Positions 42,877 to 50,618 of a stretch of 64,000 nucleotides of DNA are shown here, piece by piece. Below the pieces are notes generated by a model. It worked only from the letters and a program-made list of their open reading frames with translations, was not told the DNA's origin and did no database searches. Numbering within the stretch: the first letter of the stretch is position 1; the number at the start of each line of letters is the position of its first letter. Both the position numbers and the translations under genes were made by a program. This DNA is from Desulfobulbus sp. (GTDB lineage: Bacteria; Desulfobacterota; Desulfobulbia; Desulfobulbales; Desulfobulbaceae), in assembly GCA_031280615.1 (NCBI GenBank), contig JAITGO010000023.1, positions 62,001 to 126,000 on the forward strand. Direction: 5' to 3'.

Positions 42877-43680
42877 ATGGAAGACAGATACTACGAAAAT
42901 TTATCCATCATCCGCGAAGCTGGCGGTTACTCAAAAATCATGGTAGCCGGAGTTGAAGTAGTAACCCATCATCTTCAAGAGGTAGCGGCCATGCCGATGG
43001 TAGATGCCGAAGATCTGCTGACTGTGCATTCGGCTCTTGAGGCCGGCTGCGCCGACCTGGCGGCGGCCCGGTTGATTGATGCCGCCGATGCCGCCGAACT
43101 CGCGCAATGGAAAGCCGGGTGGGATGCCGCCCCGGCAGAAGAGCAGGTATACTACTCCGGGCACGGCGGAGTGCCGCCCCGGAGTTGGGAGCCGAGCATC
43201 GTGCGATTGTCTGGTACCGCCCAAAAAGAACTGCTGGCGGCAAGAGCAAGTCTCTTGGGATTGGTTGCTGCTGAGGCGGAATTTGAGAGTGATGATGGCA
43301 CGTTTAAGCACAATAGACATTACATGCATGGCTGCTGTGCCGCTGGTCTGGCTGGATGGTATCTGGAAGCAAGGAGAAGCAGTCGGCTCATTATTTTGCC
43401 GAAATACGACATCGACTATTACGGCCAGTTTTACGCCGCAGTCGAAATTTTGGTGCAAAACCTCGAGAAGGAAAAAGAAAAACTAAAGGAAGCGCACAAG
43501 GCTATCAGTGATCGACTGATGGAAGAGGCGTTTCCGAATGACGCATCAAGCCCTGTTTCATTCAGTGATTTTTTTGGTTTTGACCCACTAACGACTGAAG
43601 AGTTGAAATCAAACTATTTGGCGGCGGTAGAACATCATCGCGAGGCCGAAGCCGCATTGGATGCCATGTTTGGAGGCTGA
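42877..43680 (+). CDS. Cargo gene 2, unknown protein
   Basis: About 267 residues from the ATG at 42877. Other starts, TTG 42847 and GTG 42868, are possible. It contains an Ala/Asp-rich helical region, the motif HYMHGCCAAGLAGWYLEARRSSRL and a C-terminal coiled coil (EKEKEKLKEAHKAISDRLMEE). The protein's role cannot be told from sequence. Confidence 0.55.
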   Translation: MEDRYYENLSIIREAGGYSKIMVAGVEVVTHHLQEVAAMPMVDAEDLLTVHSALEAGCADLAAARLIDAADAAELAQWKAGWDAAPAEEQVYYSGHGGVPPRSWEPSIVRLSGTAQKELLAARASLLGLVAAEAEFESDDGTFKHNRHYMHGCCAAGLAGWYLEARRSSRLIILPKYDIDYYGQFYAAVEILVQNLEKEKEKLKEAHKAISDRLMEEAFPNDASSPVSFSDFFGFDPLTTEELKSNYLAAVEHHREAEAALDAMFGG

Positions 43681-43692
43681 AAAGAGTAAACC

Positions 43693-44913
43693 ATGGGAAC
43701 ATACGGTGTAATTCACAGCTGCGGGCACAAAGAAATTCATCAATTGTTTGGCAAAATAGCCGATCGCGAACGTAAGATCGAATGGATGGAGTCGGTGCCA
43801 TGTTTGGAGTGCAAGCGTATCGCCGACGAAGAAGCCAGGGACGAGCATAACCGCGAGAGCGCGATTGCAAATCATGCGACCGGGCTGCCCCAACTGGAAG
43901 GAACAGAAAAGCAGATCGCATGGGCTGAGACTATCCGTAAAGAGGCTATCGCAAAAATCGATCAGCGATGGAAAGCGTTTGCTGATCGAGTTGAAATAAT
44001 CATAGCGAACCCCTCCACTCTTGCTCAAGCGCAGCAACAAGCTGTTGATGATGGCTACGCTGATATTGATGAGTTTGCACACTATCTTGCAAAAGCAATC
44101 GAAAAAATCAAGGGCGAGCCGTCAGCACGGTGGTGGATCGACAATCGGGAAGAGCTATCGCTCAAAAAGGGATCGATAATCGACAAGATGTGCATGGCTC
44201 AAAAGAAGGCTGATGCCGAGTCGACCCCTGAAGCGGTAGCAGCCAAGGATGAGTCCACCATGCGGCCAGATCGGCCGGTAACTAAAACTGTAGCTGAAAT
44301 AAAGCTGTCGGAAAAAACTGTTGAAATTTTTTTCCCCGAGAAGCGCGATGATTTCTGGCGAATCATCAAAAAAGAACTGGGGTACACCTGGGATAGGAGA
44401 TGGGTCAAGCAAATCACTGCAACTTCCGGGACGGTTGAAGATCGGGCAGCCGAGGCCGGCAACCATTTGTTGCGAGCGGGGTTCATAGTCCGTTGTTTCA
44501 ATAGTGATGTGCGGGCCATGATGATTGATGCTTCATTTGAGCCGGAACACGGCAAATGGGTAACAGCATTGGTTAATGGAGATTACACGGGGTACTTGGC
44601 ACTTTCCTGGAGAATGATAGATGGTGATTTTTATGCAGATGCCAAGCGCCTACCGGGGGCAAAGTACATTCGTCCGTACGTGATTGTCCGTCCCGAGCAT
44701 TTCGAAGAGGTACTCGATTTTGCTGAGATAAATGGTTTTCTACTTTCTCCTGGCGCGATAAAGCTGATTGATCAAGCCAAGGTTGAGCACGCCGCGGCAT
44801 TGGTAGTTTATCCAGCCAAGCCAGCAAAGCCGCAGCGGCTCCTGCAACCGGAGAAACAAGTTCTTGATTTAGAGCAAACGGGGAAGGTCGATGCAGATTT
44901 GCTCGACAACTGA
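43693..44913 (+). CDS. Cargo gene 3, zinc-motif protein, accessory to helicase
   Basis: A 406-residue protein. The N-terminus HSCGHKEIHQLFG with VPCLECKRIADEE looks like a zinc-binding knuckle. The central region is coiled coil. The C-terminal half (KTVEIFFPEKRDDFWRIIKKELGYTWDRRWVKQI) is a distinct domain. It overlaps the helicase start by 23 bases. Proteins of this kind are seen next to SNF2-type helicases in phages, so it may be a helicase partner. I do not know a proven function. Confidence 0.6.
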   Translation: MGTYGVIHSCGHKEIHQLFGKIADRERKIEWMESVPCLECKRIADEEARDEHNRESAIANHATGLPQLEGTEKQIAWAETIRKEAIAKIDQRWKAFADRVEIIIANPSTLAQAQQQAVDDGYADIDEFAHYLAKAIEKIKGEPSARWWIDNREELSLKKGSIIDKMCMAQKKADAESTPEAVAAKDESTMRPDRPVTKTVAEIKLSEKTVEIFFPEKRDDFWRIIKKELGYTWDRRWVKQITATSGTVEDRAAEAGNHLLRAGFIVRCFNSDVRAMMIDASFEPEHGKWVTALVNGDYTGYLALSWRMIDGDFYADAKRLPGAKYIRPYVIVRPEHFEEVLDFAEINGFLLSPGAIKLIDQAKVEHAAALVVYPAKPAKPQRLLQPEKQVLDLEQTGKVDADLLDN

Positions 44914-46303
44914 TTTACTGCCGCACCAACAAGCTGCAGTCGATAAACTGCTAGCCCTACGGGTTGGCGCATTGTTTATGGACATGGGCACCGGCAAAAG
45001 CCGTACGGCAATCGAGTTGGCGGCCCGGCGATCGGAGCGCATCACCAGGGTGATTTGGTTTACTCTGGTAAGCCTCAAAGAGACAGTGCGGCATGAAATA
45101 CTCAAGCATACCAACTCAGGCCAAGGCGAAATCTATTTGTTCGACTCCCACACCACCGACGCCAATCTGCCCGAGGCATCCTGGTACGTGATCGGCCTCG
45201 AATCTTTGGGCGGGTCCAGCCGCATTATGCTGGCCGCCAACCGGGCAATCACCGAGGATAGCTTGGTGATCGTCGATGAATCGAGCTATATTAAGGGGCA
45301 TCGCGCCAAACGTACAAACCGGGTGACGGCAATCGCCAAGCGGGCCAGATACCGGTTGGTGCTTACCGGCACGCCGATCAGCCAGGGTGTGCAGGATCTC
45401 TACAGCCAGATGGCTTTTCTCTCCCCCAAAATCTTAGGATATCGGTCTTGGTATTCATTCGCCAAGAATCACTTGGAATACAGTGAACGGCATCTCGGCA
45501 TGATAGTTGCCACTCATCATACTGAGTGGCTGGCAGCCAAGATTGCCCCTTATGTGTATCAAGTTACAAAAGATGAATGCCTTGATCTCCCTCCCAAAAT
45601 GCACAAGCGTTTCTCTTGCGATCTGAGCAGTGAACAGATCGATGCGTATGGTGCGGCCAAGGAACGATTCTACAGAGAAGTCTTGGAGCTGGACGATGGT
45701 CGTCAATATCAATCCAGCCTGCCTTTTTTGCGGCTGTTTTCCACGCTACAAGCCATTGTCTGCGGTTTTGTCCGCGAAGAAAATGAGACCTGGCCACTGG
45801 AGCACAATCGGCTTCGCTTGCTCAAGACGGTTTTGGCAGGCATCCCGGCAGACGAACCGGTAGTGATCTGGACCAAGTATCATTTTTGCCGCGAGCAAAT
45901 CGCTGCCGCAATAAATGATCGTTTAATTTGCCAGTATCACGGCAAGATCAGCGAGAAACAACGCCACCAGGAAGTGGTGAAATGGCGCCGGGAGGGAGGG
46001 GTGCTGCTTGCCACCCAGGATGCTGGCGGCCATGGCCTGGACTTGACGGCCGCCCGGTACGCGATATTCTACGCCAATGGATTCAAATACTCGTCGCGGA
46101 TTCAAGCTGAAGACAGGTTTCATCGCATTGGCCAGACTCGTACCGCTATTTACAGTGATATTTATGCGGATTGTGGCATAGAAGATAGAATCGCCAAGGC
46201 CATTGCTAACAAAGAAGATGCGGTGGCAACTTTTCGCAACGAAGTGAACGCAGTGAAAGATTCCCGAGACGATGCGTTGCGCAAGCTGATCGAAAAATTA
46301 TGA
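44891..46303 (+). CDS. SNF2-type DEAD/DEAH helicase
   Basis: A 470-residue superfamily 2 ATPase. Motif I MGTGKS (about 32-37), DEAH-box variant VIVDESS (about 127-133), motif III LTGTP (about 158-162) and motif VI QAEDRFHRIGQ (about 405-415) are present. It belongs to the SNF2 branch and probably translocates on or remodels DNA. Its stop overlaps the next start by 4 bases. Confidence 0.9.
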   Translation: MQICSTTDLLPHQQAAVDKLLALRVGALFMDMGTGKSRTAIELAARRSERITRVIWFTLVSLKETVRHEILKHTNSGQGEIYLFDSHTTDANLPEASWYVIGLESLGGSSRIMLAANRAITEDSLVIVDESSYIKGHRAKRTNRVTAIAKRARYRLVLTGTPISQGVQDLYSQMAFLSPKILGYRSWYSFAKNHLEYSERHLGMIVATHHTEWLAAKIAPYVYQVTKDECLDLPPKMHKRFSCDLSSEQIDAYGAAKERFYREVLELDDGRQYQSSLPFLRLFSTLQAIVCGFVREENETWPLEHNRLRLLKTVLAGIPADEPVVIWTKYHFCREQIAAAINDRLICQYHGKISEKQRHQEVVKWRREGGVLLATQDAGGHGLDLTAARYAIFYANGFKYSSRIQAEDRFHRIGQTRTAIYSDIYADCGIEDRIAKAIANKEDAVATFRNEVNAVKDSRDDALRKLIEKL

Positions 46304-47586
46304 AATGCTACCTCGACATTGATGTCTTGACTGCTGCTAGAAAAAGGATCGGTCTGATCTTTTCCGAGTTTGAAAGAATATGCGTGTCGTTCTCGGGGGG
46401 TAAAGATTCAGGCGTAATGCTCAATCTTGCCATCCAAGAGGCCAGGAGGCGTGGGCGGAAAATAACGGTCCTGATTATCGACCTCGAAGGGCAGTACGCA
46501 TTGACTGTTGATTATATCGCCAGGATTCTCGACGTGAATGCGGATGTGTTGTGCCCATACTGGGTCTGCCTGCCGATCAATCTGCGCAATGCCGTTTCGA
46601 TGTACCAGCCGTTTTGGTGTGCGTGGGATCCCGAGCAGCAAGATAAATGGATTCGGATGCCCCCAAACCGGGACGACGTGATAACCGACCAGGATTTCTT
46701 TCCATTTTATCGGTATCGCATGGAGTTTGAAGAGTTCATCGTGGCATTTAACAGATGGTTTGGCGGCAACGACCTGTCCGCATGCCTCGTCGGTATTCGC
46801 AGCGATGAGAGTTTGAACCGCTATCGGACTATTATGTCCGACAGCAAGGCTACTTACAAGGGCCACAGCTGGACAACTCTTGTTGCAAATTCCACCTACA
46901 GTTGCTTCCCAATATATGACTGGGGTACCGAAGACATCTGGACGGCAAATGGAAAAAACGGATGGGACTACAACAAGCTGTACGATGTTTTCTATCGTGC
47001 GGGAGTCGGCATCCACGAAATGCGTATTTGCCAGCCTTACGGGGACGATCAAAGAATAGGGCTTGACCTGTTTCGGGTTATCGAGCCGGAAACGTGGGCA
47101 AAGGTAGTCAATCGCGTCTCCGGCGCCAATTTCGGCAACATCTATTGTGGTTCCAAGATGCTCGGGTATCGACAGGTTAATCTTCCACAAGGGCACACAT
47201 GGAAAAGCTACACCAAGCTGCTCTTGGCCAGCCTGCCACCCGAGGCGCAGGCGAGCTATAAGGAACGCTTCCTCAAATTCATCTGCTACTGGCACAGGCA
47301 GGGCTCACCCGTACGTAACAACATGCTCAACTTGTTGCCCCCAGAAGCGGCGATCACTGACAAGATCGCGACAAGGGGAAAGAAAGATAAGAAGCTGGTC
47401 CGATACCGGTCCATCCCCGATCACCTTGACTCAGATTTGGAGAGCGAAAAACTGGCGCCAACATGGAGAAGGATGGCGGCATGCATACTCAAGAACGATC
47501 ATTTGTGCAAAGGACTGAGCTTTAGCCAGACAAAGAATCAGGTCGAACGAATAAAAGCTCTTGTCGAGAAATACAGGGATATCTGA
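46300..47586 (+). CDS. DUF3440 PP-loop ATPase (PAPS-reductase-like, IbrA type)
   Basis: A 428-residue protein. The PP-loop SGGKDSG (about 33-39), VGIRSDESLNRYR and the C-terminal FPIYDWGTEDIW pattern define the IbrA/DUF3440 branch of the PAPS-reductase superfamily. These enzymes use ATP to adenylate a substrate, as DndC does in phosphorothioation and sulfurtransferases do in tRNA thiolation. No Fe-S cysteine motif is obvious. It overlaps the ParB-like gene. Confidence 0.9.
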   Translation: MKCYLDIDVLTAARKRIGLIFSEFERICVSFSGGKDSGVMLNLAIQEARRRGRKITVLIIDLEGQYALTVDYIARILDVNADVLCPYWVCLPINLRNAVSMYQPFWCAWDPEQQDKWIRMPPNRDDVITDQDFFPFYRYRMEFEEFIVAFNRWFGGNDLSACLVGIRSDESLNRYRTIMSDSKATYKGHSWTTLVANSTYSCFPIYDWGTEDIWTANGKNGWDYNKLYDVFYRAGVGIHEMRICQPYGDDQRIGLDLFRVIEPETWAKVVNRVSGANFGNIYCGSKMLGYRQVNLPQGHTWKSYTKLLLASLPPEAQASYKERFLKFICYWHRQGSPVRNNMLNLLPPEAAITDKIATRGKKDKKLVRYRSIPDHLDSDLESEKLAPTWRRMAACILKNDHLCKGLSFSQTKNQVERIKALVEKYRDI

Positions 47587-48110
47587 TGAAAAAAATCACA
47601 TTTCCATGTTTGAATGCCAAGCTGGTGCCTGCCAGCATGGTAGTGGCCAATGACTACAACCCGAACAAAGTTGCCCCGCCGGAGATGAAACTTCTTCAAA
47701 CCTCTATCGAGGAAGACGGGGTGACCATGGCCATTGTTACTTATTACGATGAGACATCTGAAAAATACATTGTAGTCGATGGATTTCATCGATATACGGT
47801 ATTGACCAAAACGCTCCACTTGCCGGAAATCCCGGTGGTGGTGATAGAAAAAGAGATCGGCGACCGCATGGCCAGCACCATACGGCACAATAGAGCCAGA
47901 GGATCGCACGATATCGACTTGATGAGCAATATTGTGGCCGAGTTGGTCGAGATGGGGAAGTCAGATCAATGGATCGCCCGAAAAATCGGGATGGATGCGG
48001 AGGAGATCCTCCGCTTGAAACAGATAACGGGAATTGCGGCATTGTTTAGAGATAATGAATTTTCGAGGGCTTGGGTAAAGCCGGGCCAGGAGATGGATTT
48101 ATATGAATGA
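47586..48110 (+). CDS. ParB/Srx-fold protein (IbrB type)
   Basis: A 174-residue protein. The ParB-type motif VVDGFHRYTVL (about 62-72), MASTIRHNRARGSH and SDQWIARKIGMDAEEILRLKQI (a small helix-turn-helix) match the IbrB family encoded next to IbrA. ParB-fold proteins bind nucleotides, with some having nuclease or CTPase activity. The stop overlaps the next start by 8 bases. Confidence 0.88.
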   Translation: MKKITFPCLNAKLVPASMVVANDYNPNKVAPPEMKLLQTSIEEDGVTMAIVTYYDETSEKYIVVDGFHRYTVLTKTLHLPEIPVVVIEKEIGDRMASTIRHNRARGSHDIDLMSNIVAELVEMGKSDQWIARKIGMDAEEILRLKQITGIAALFRDNEFSRAWVKPGQEMDLYE

Positions 48111-48543
48111 TCTGCTTTCGTTCAAAAACGATGGCACAGAACTTGTTGCAACAAACTATTGGCAGTCGGAGTATGCAGCCGGTGGATATGTTTATCTCAC
48201 CATCAACGCCGGATGTTTTCGCCTGCTGATCCCTCCGAGAGGGCTTTCGCTGGAAGACATGCGGGAGGCAAGTGTTGTACTGATTACGCGTGCTCCATGG
48301 CCAGAGATGAACAAACACGATGCATTAGAAATTTTGTTCGAAGACAACTCAGATGCTCCCTTTTGTCTGCATATCGTCCCCGAACAAGCTGATTCGATGC
48401 CGGCCGAGAGGGATCGGGATCGACCTGGCCAGCCTCCCAAGTGGACCTTTGCCGTGTACACCGAGCAAGGAAAGCAATTCGAATTGCCAGTGCGTTATCG
48501 ACTAGCTAAAAAATTACCATGCCTCAAGCCATGGGCAGAATGA
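48103..48543 (+). CDS. Cargo protein of unknown function
   Basis: A 146-residue protein with YWQSEYAAGGYVYLTINAGCFRLLIPP and a polar middle stretch. Its 3' end overlaps the XRE gene. No family is recognised. Coupling to a helix-turn-helix gene suggests a regulated pair, but no toxin motif is seen. Confidence 0.55.
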   Translation: MNDLLSFKNDGTELVATNYWQSEYAAGGYVYLTINAGCFRLLIPPRGLSLEDMREASVVLITRAPWPEMNKHDALEILFEDNSDAPFCLHIVPEQADSMPAERDRDRPGQPPKWTFAVYTEQGKQFELPVRYRLAKKLPCLKPWAE

Positions 48544-48755
48544 ACCCAGCAGATATCCGCAATAAATTCGGGGTGACGCAAAAAGTGTTCGCCCGATGGT
48601 GTAACACAGCCACCGGCACGATACGCAAGTGGGAGTCGGGGGAGCAGGCGCCCAGCGGCCCGGCCTGGAGGTTGCTTGATGCGTTGTTGTGGATGGACAA
48701 CCGGGGGCTGCTGAAAGACTTTTTGGACGATATCGAGCAGGAAAAGACGTCTTAA
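48540..48755 (+). CDS. XRE-family helix-turn-helix regulator
   Basis: A 71-residue regulator from the ATG at 48540, overlapping the previous stop. NKFGVTQKVFARWCNTATGTIRKWESGEQAPSGPAWRLLDALL is a classical XRE helix-turn-helix. As last gene of the cargo operon it may autoregulate the operon. A terminator follows. Confidence 0.8.
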   Translation: MNPADIRNKFGVTQKVFARWCNTATGTIRKWESGEQAPSGPAWRLLDALLWMDNRGLLKDFLDDIEQEKTS

Positions 48756-48804
48756 CGATCTATTAAACACCTAGTATCCCGGCACCGATCGGTGCCGTTC
48801 CCCC

Positions 48805-48834
48805 AGGGGAGGCTTTCGAGCCTCCCCTTTTTTT
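48805..48834 (+). terminator. Strong terminator closing the cargo operon
   Basis: AGGGGAGGCT pairs with AGCCTCCCCT around a UUCG tetraloop, followed by a T-run. Confidence 0.95.
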
Positions 48835-48923
48835 GTTTCGTAACGTTACGGCTCTTCGCGCTCCCTGCAATCCGGTACATATCCCCGCAACAGGTATTCA
48901 GCCACCTGTTACCTCCTTTTGAT

Positions 48924-48950
48924 GGGGCGGGCTCATACCCCGCCCCTTTT
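48924..48950 (+). terminator. Second terminator-like hairpin in the leader of the fibre-like gene
   Basis: GGGGCGGG pairs with CCCGCCCC around CTCATAC, followed by four T residues. The segment between the two hairpins (48835-48923) carries the palindrome CGTAACGTTACG (48839-48850) but no recognised gene. Confidence 0.7.
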
Positions 48951-48986
48951 CGGGGTTTGCAACCACCATCACCGGGGGCGAGACGG

Positions 48987-50618
48987 ATGTCGACCTATAC
49001 CACGAACAACAAGGGCCGCGTTGGCCATCACCTCATTGGCGCATTGTTGTTGTGGCTCTGCGCGGCGCCTGCGTTTGCAGTCGTCGAGTTGGACAAAAAC
49101 AGTGATGGCAAAGTCGACGATGAGTACCTGCCGCTCTCCATCGCTCGCAAATCCGACTTGGCTGGCAAGCAAGACGCACTGGGATACATGCCGGAAAATC
49201 CGGCTAACAAGGGCGTGGCTAACGGCTACGCCGCTCTGGGTGCCGACGGCAAGGTGCCGTCCAGCCAATTGCCCGCCGGGACTGGTGGTGGCGGGGTTAC
49301 CAGTTACAACGATTTGACGGACAAGCCCACCATCCCCACCGCCTTGTCCCAGCTGGCCGGCGACGCGAACCATAGATCGGTGACCGACGCGGACATGGCT
49401 ACCTGGTCGGGCAAGCAAAATGCTTTGGGCTACACCCCGGAAGATGCTGCGAAAAAAGGGGCTGCCAACGGCTATGCCGCCCTGGGCGCCGACGGCAAGG
49501 TACCGTCCAGCCAATTGCCCGCCGGGACCGGCGCTGGAGTCCTCCAGGGCGACGGGATCATCCTGGCAACCGATGGGACGGTGAGTGTCGATGCGGCATA
49601 CGTACAGCGCCGCATCGGCGCCGGATGTGCACCCGGAGCGGCCATCAATAGCGTATCGGTTGAGGGATCTGTCACCTGCGAGGCAGTCGGCGGCGATCTG
49701 ACCGGGTCGTGGACCGGAATGGCACTCTCCGGCCAAACAACCATGCACGGCGCCATCCAGGCGCTGGGCACGGCATATGATAACGGCATCAACATCACAG
49801 CCGGTACCGGCATCACGATTACGGAGTCTGGCGGCACAGCTACGATTGGCGTGCTGAGCGGGGCATACCAGCCTGCCAGCGCCAGTTTGACCACTGCTGC
49901 CGGTATTGCGGGAGCCAGCAAGTACTACGGCACCAATGCTGTCGGCGCTGTCGGCGTACATGATTTGCCCGCCGGCGGGAGTAGCGCAAGCATTACGCAG
50001 GTCGCAAGCGACCCGGTCGATCCACCGACGGGGAGCATCTGGTTCAACACCTCTAGTCACACGCTCAGTTTTGCAGCAGCCGATGGAGTTACTCGCCTCT
50101 CAGGCACATTCACTCCCCGATCCGGCTCGGGCACACAGATACTGCGGCCCATCGCGCAAACCGGAGGCAACAATTGGATCAACAACGCCACAGGCATTGC
50201 TGACGCAAATGGCTATCAGCAGGTCGCCGATGCGGCGGACGCGACGGGCATGCGGACATATGCGGGCGATATGTCGCAGCGATTTAGCTTTCCAGAGCCG
50301 GCTTGCACGAGCACAATCAGCAAAATCACCTTGCACGCCAGAGGGGTGATGACAGGCAGTGCAGCGGTCCCCCGCAAGCTACGGCTAAACGCATATTACA
50401 ACGCAACCAACCACACCAGCAGCACTATTAGTATCGGCACAGCGGTAACCGAGATCACGCAAGACTATGCGGTGGGGCCATCCGGCAGCAACTGGACTGC
50501 TCAAGAGATAGCGGGCAACAGCTTTGGCTTCCGTAGCGACCTGGATTCCGGGGCGCTGGCGCAAGGCGTCAATGAGCAAAATGTGGTGGAATTTTGGCTG
50601 GTGGTGTCATGCGACTGA
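48987..50618 (+). CDS. Exported tail-fibre-repeat protein
   Basis: A 543-residue protein from the ATG at 48987. It has a Sec signal peptide (about 1-31, LIGALLLWLCAAPAFA). Residues 80-100 and 162-182 carry the identical repeat GYAALGADGKVPSSQLP, typical of phage tail fibres and related collagen-like proteins. A segment TTMHGAIQALGT and a C-terminal beta-rich domain follow. A Sec signal on a fibre-like protein is unusual for a virion component. It may be a host surface protein brought by the phage. Confidence 0.7.
   Translation: MSTYTTNNKGRVGHHLIGALLLWLCAAPAFAVVELDKNSDGKVDDEYLPLSIARKSDLAGKQDALGYMPENPANKGVANGYAALGADGKVPSSQLPAGTGGGGVTSYNDLTDKPTIPTALSQLAGDANHRSVTDADMATWSGKQNALGYTPEDAAKKGAANGYAALGADGKVPSSQLPAGTGAGVLQGDGIILATDGTVSVDAAYVQRRIGAGCAPGAAINSVSVEGSVTCEAVGGDLTGSWTGMALSGQTTMHGAIQALGTAYDNGINITAGTGITITESGGTATIGVLSGAYQPASASLTTAAGIAGASKYYGTNAVGAVGVHDLPAGGSSASITQVASDPVDPPTGSIWFNTSSHTLSFAAADGVTRLSGTFTPRSGSGTQILRPIAQTGGNNWINNATGIADANGYQQVADAADATGMRTYAGDMSQRFSFPEPACTSTISKITLHARGVMTGSAAVPRKLRLNAYYNATNHTSSTISIGTAVTEITQDYAVGPSGSNWTAQEIAGNSFGFRSDLDSGALAQGVNEQNVVEFWLVVSCD

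Noticed and set aside
48792..48986. N-terminal extension of the fibre-like protein
   Set aside because: It would run through the terminator T-run, and the signal peptide begins naturally at 48987.
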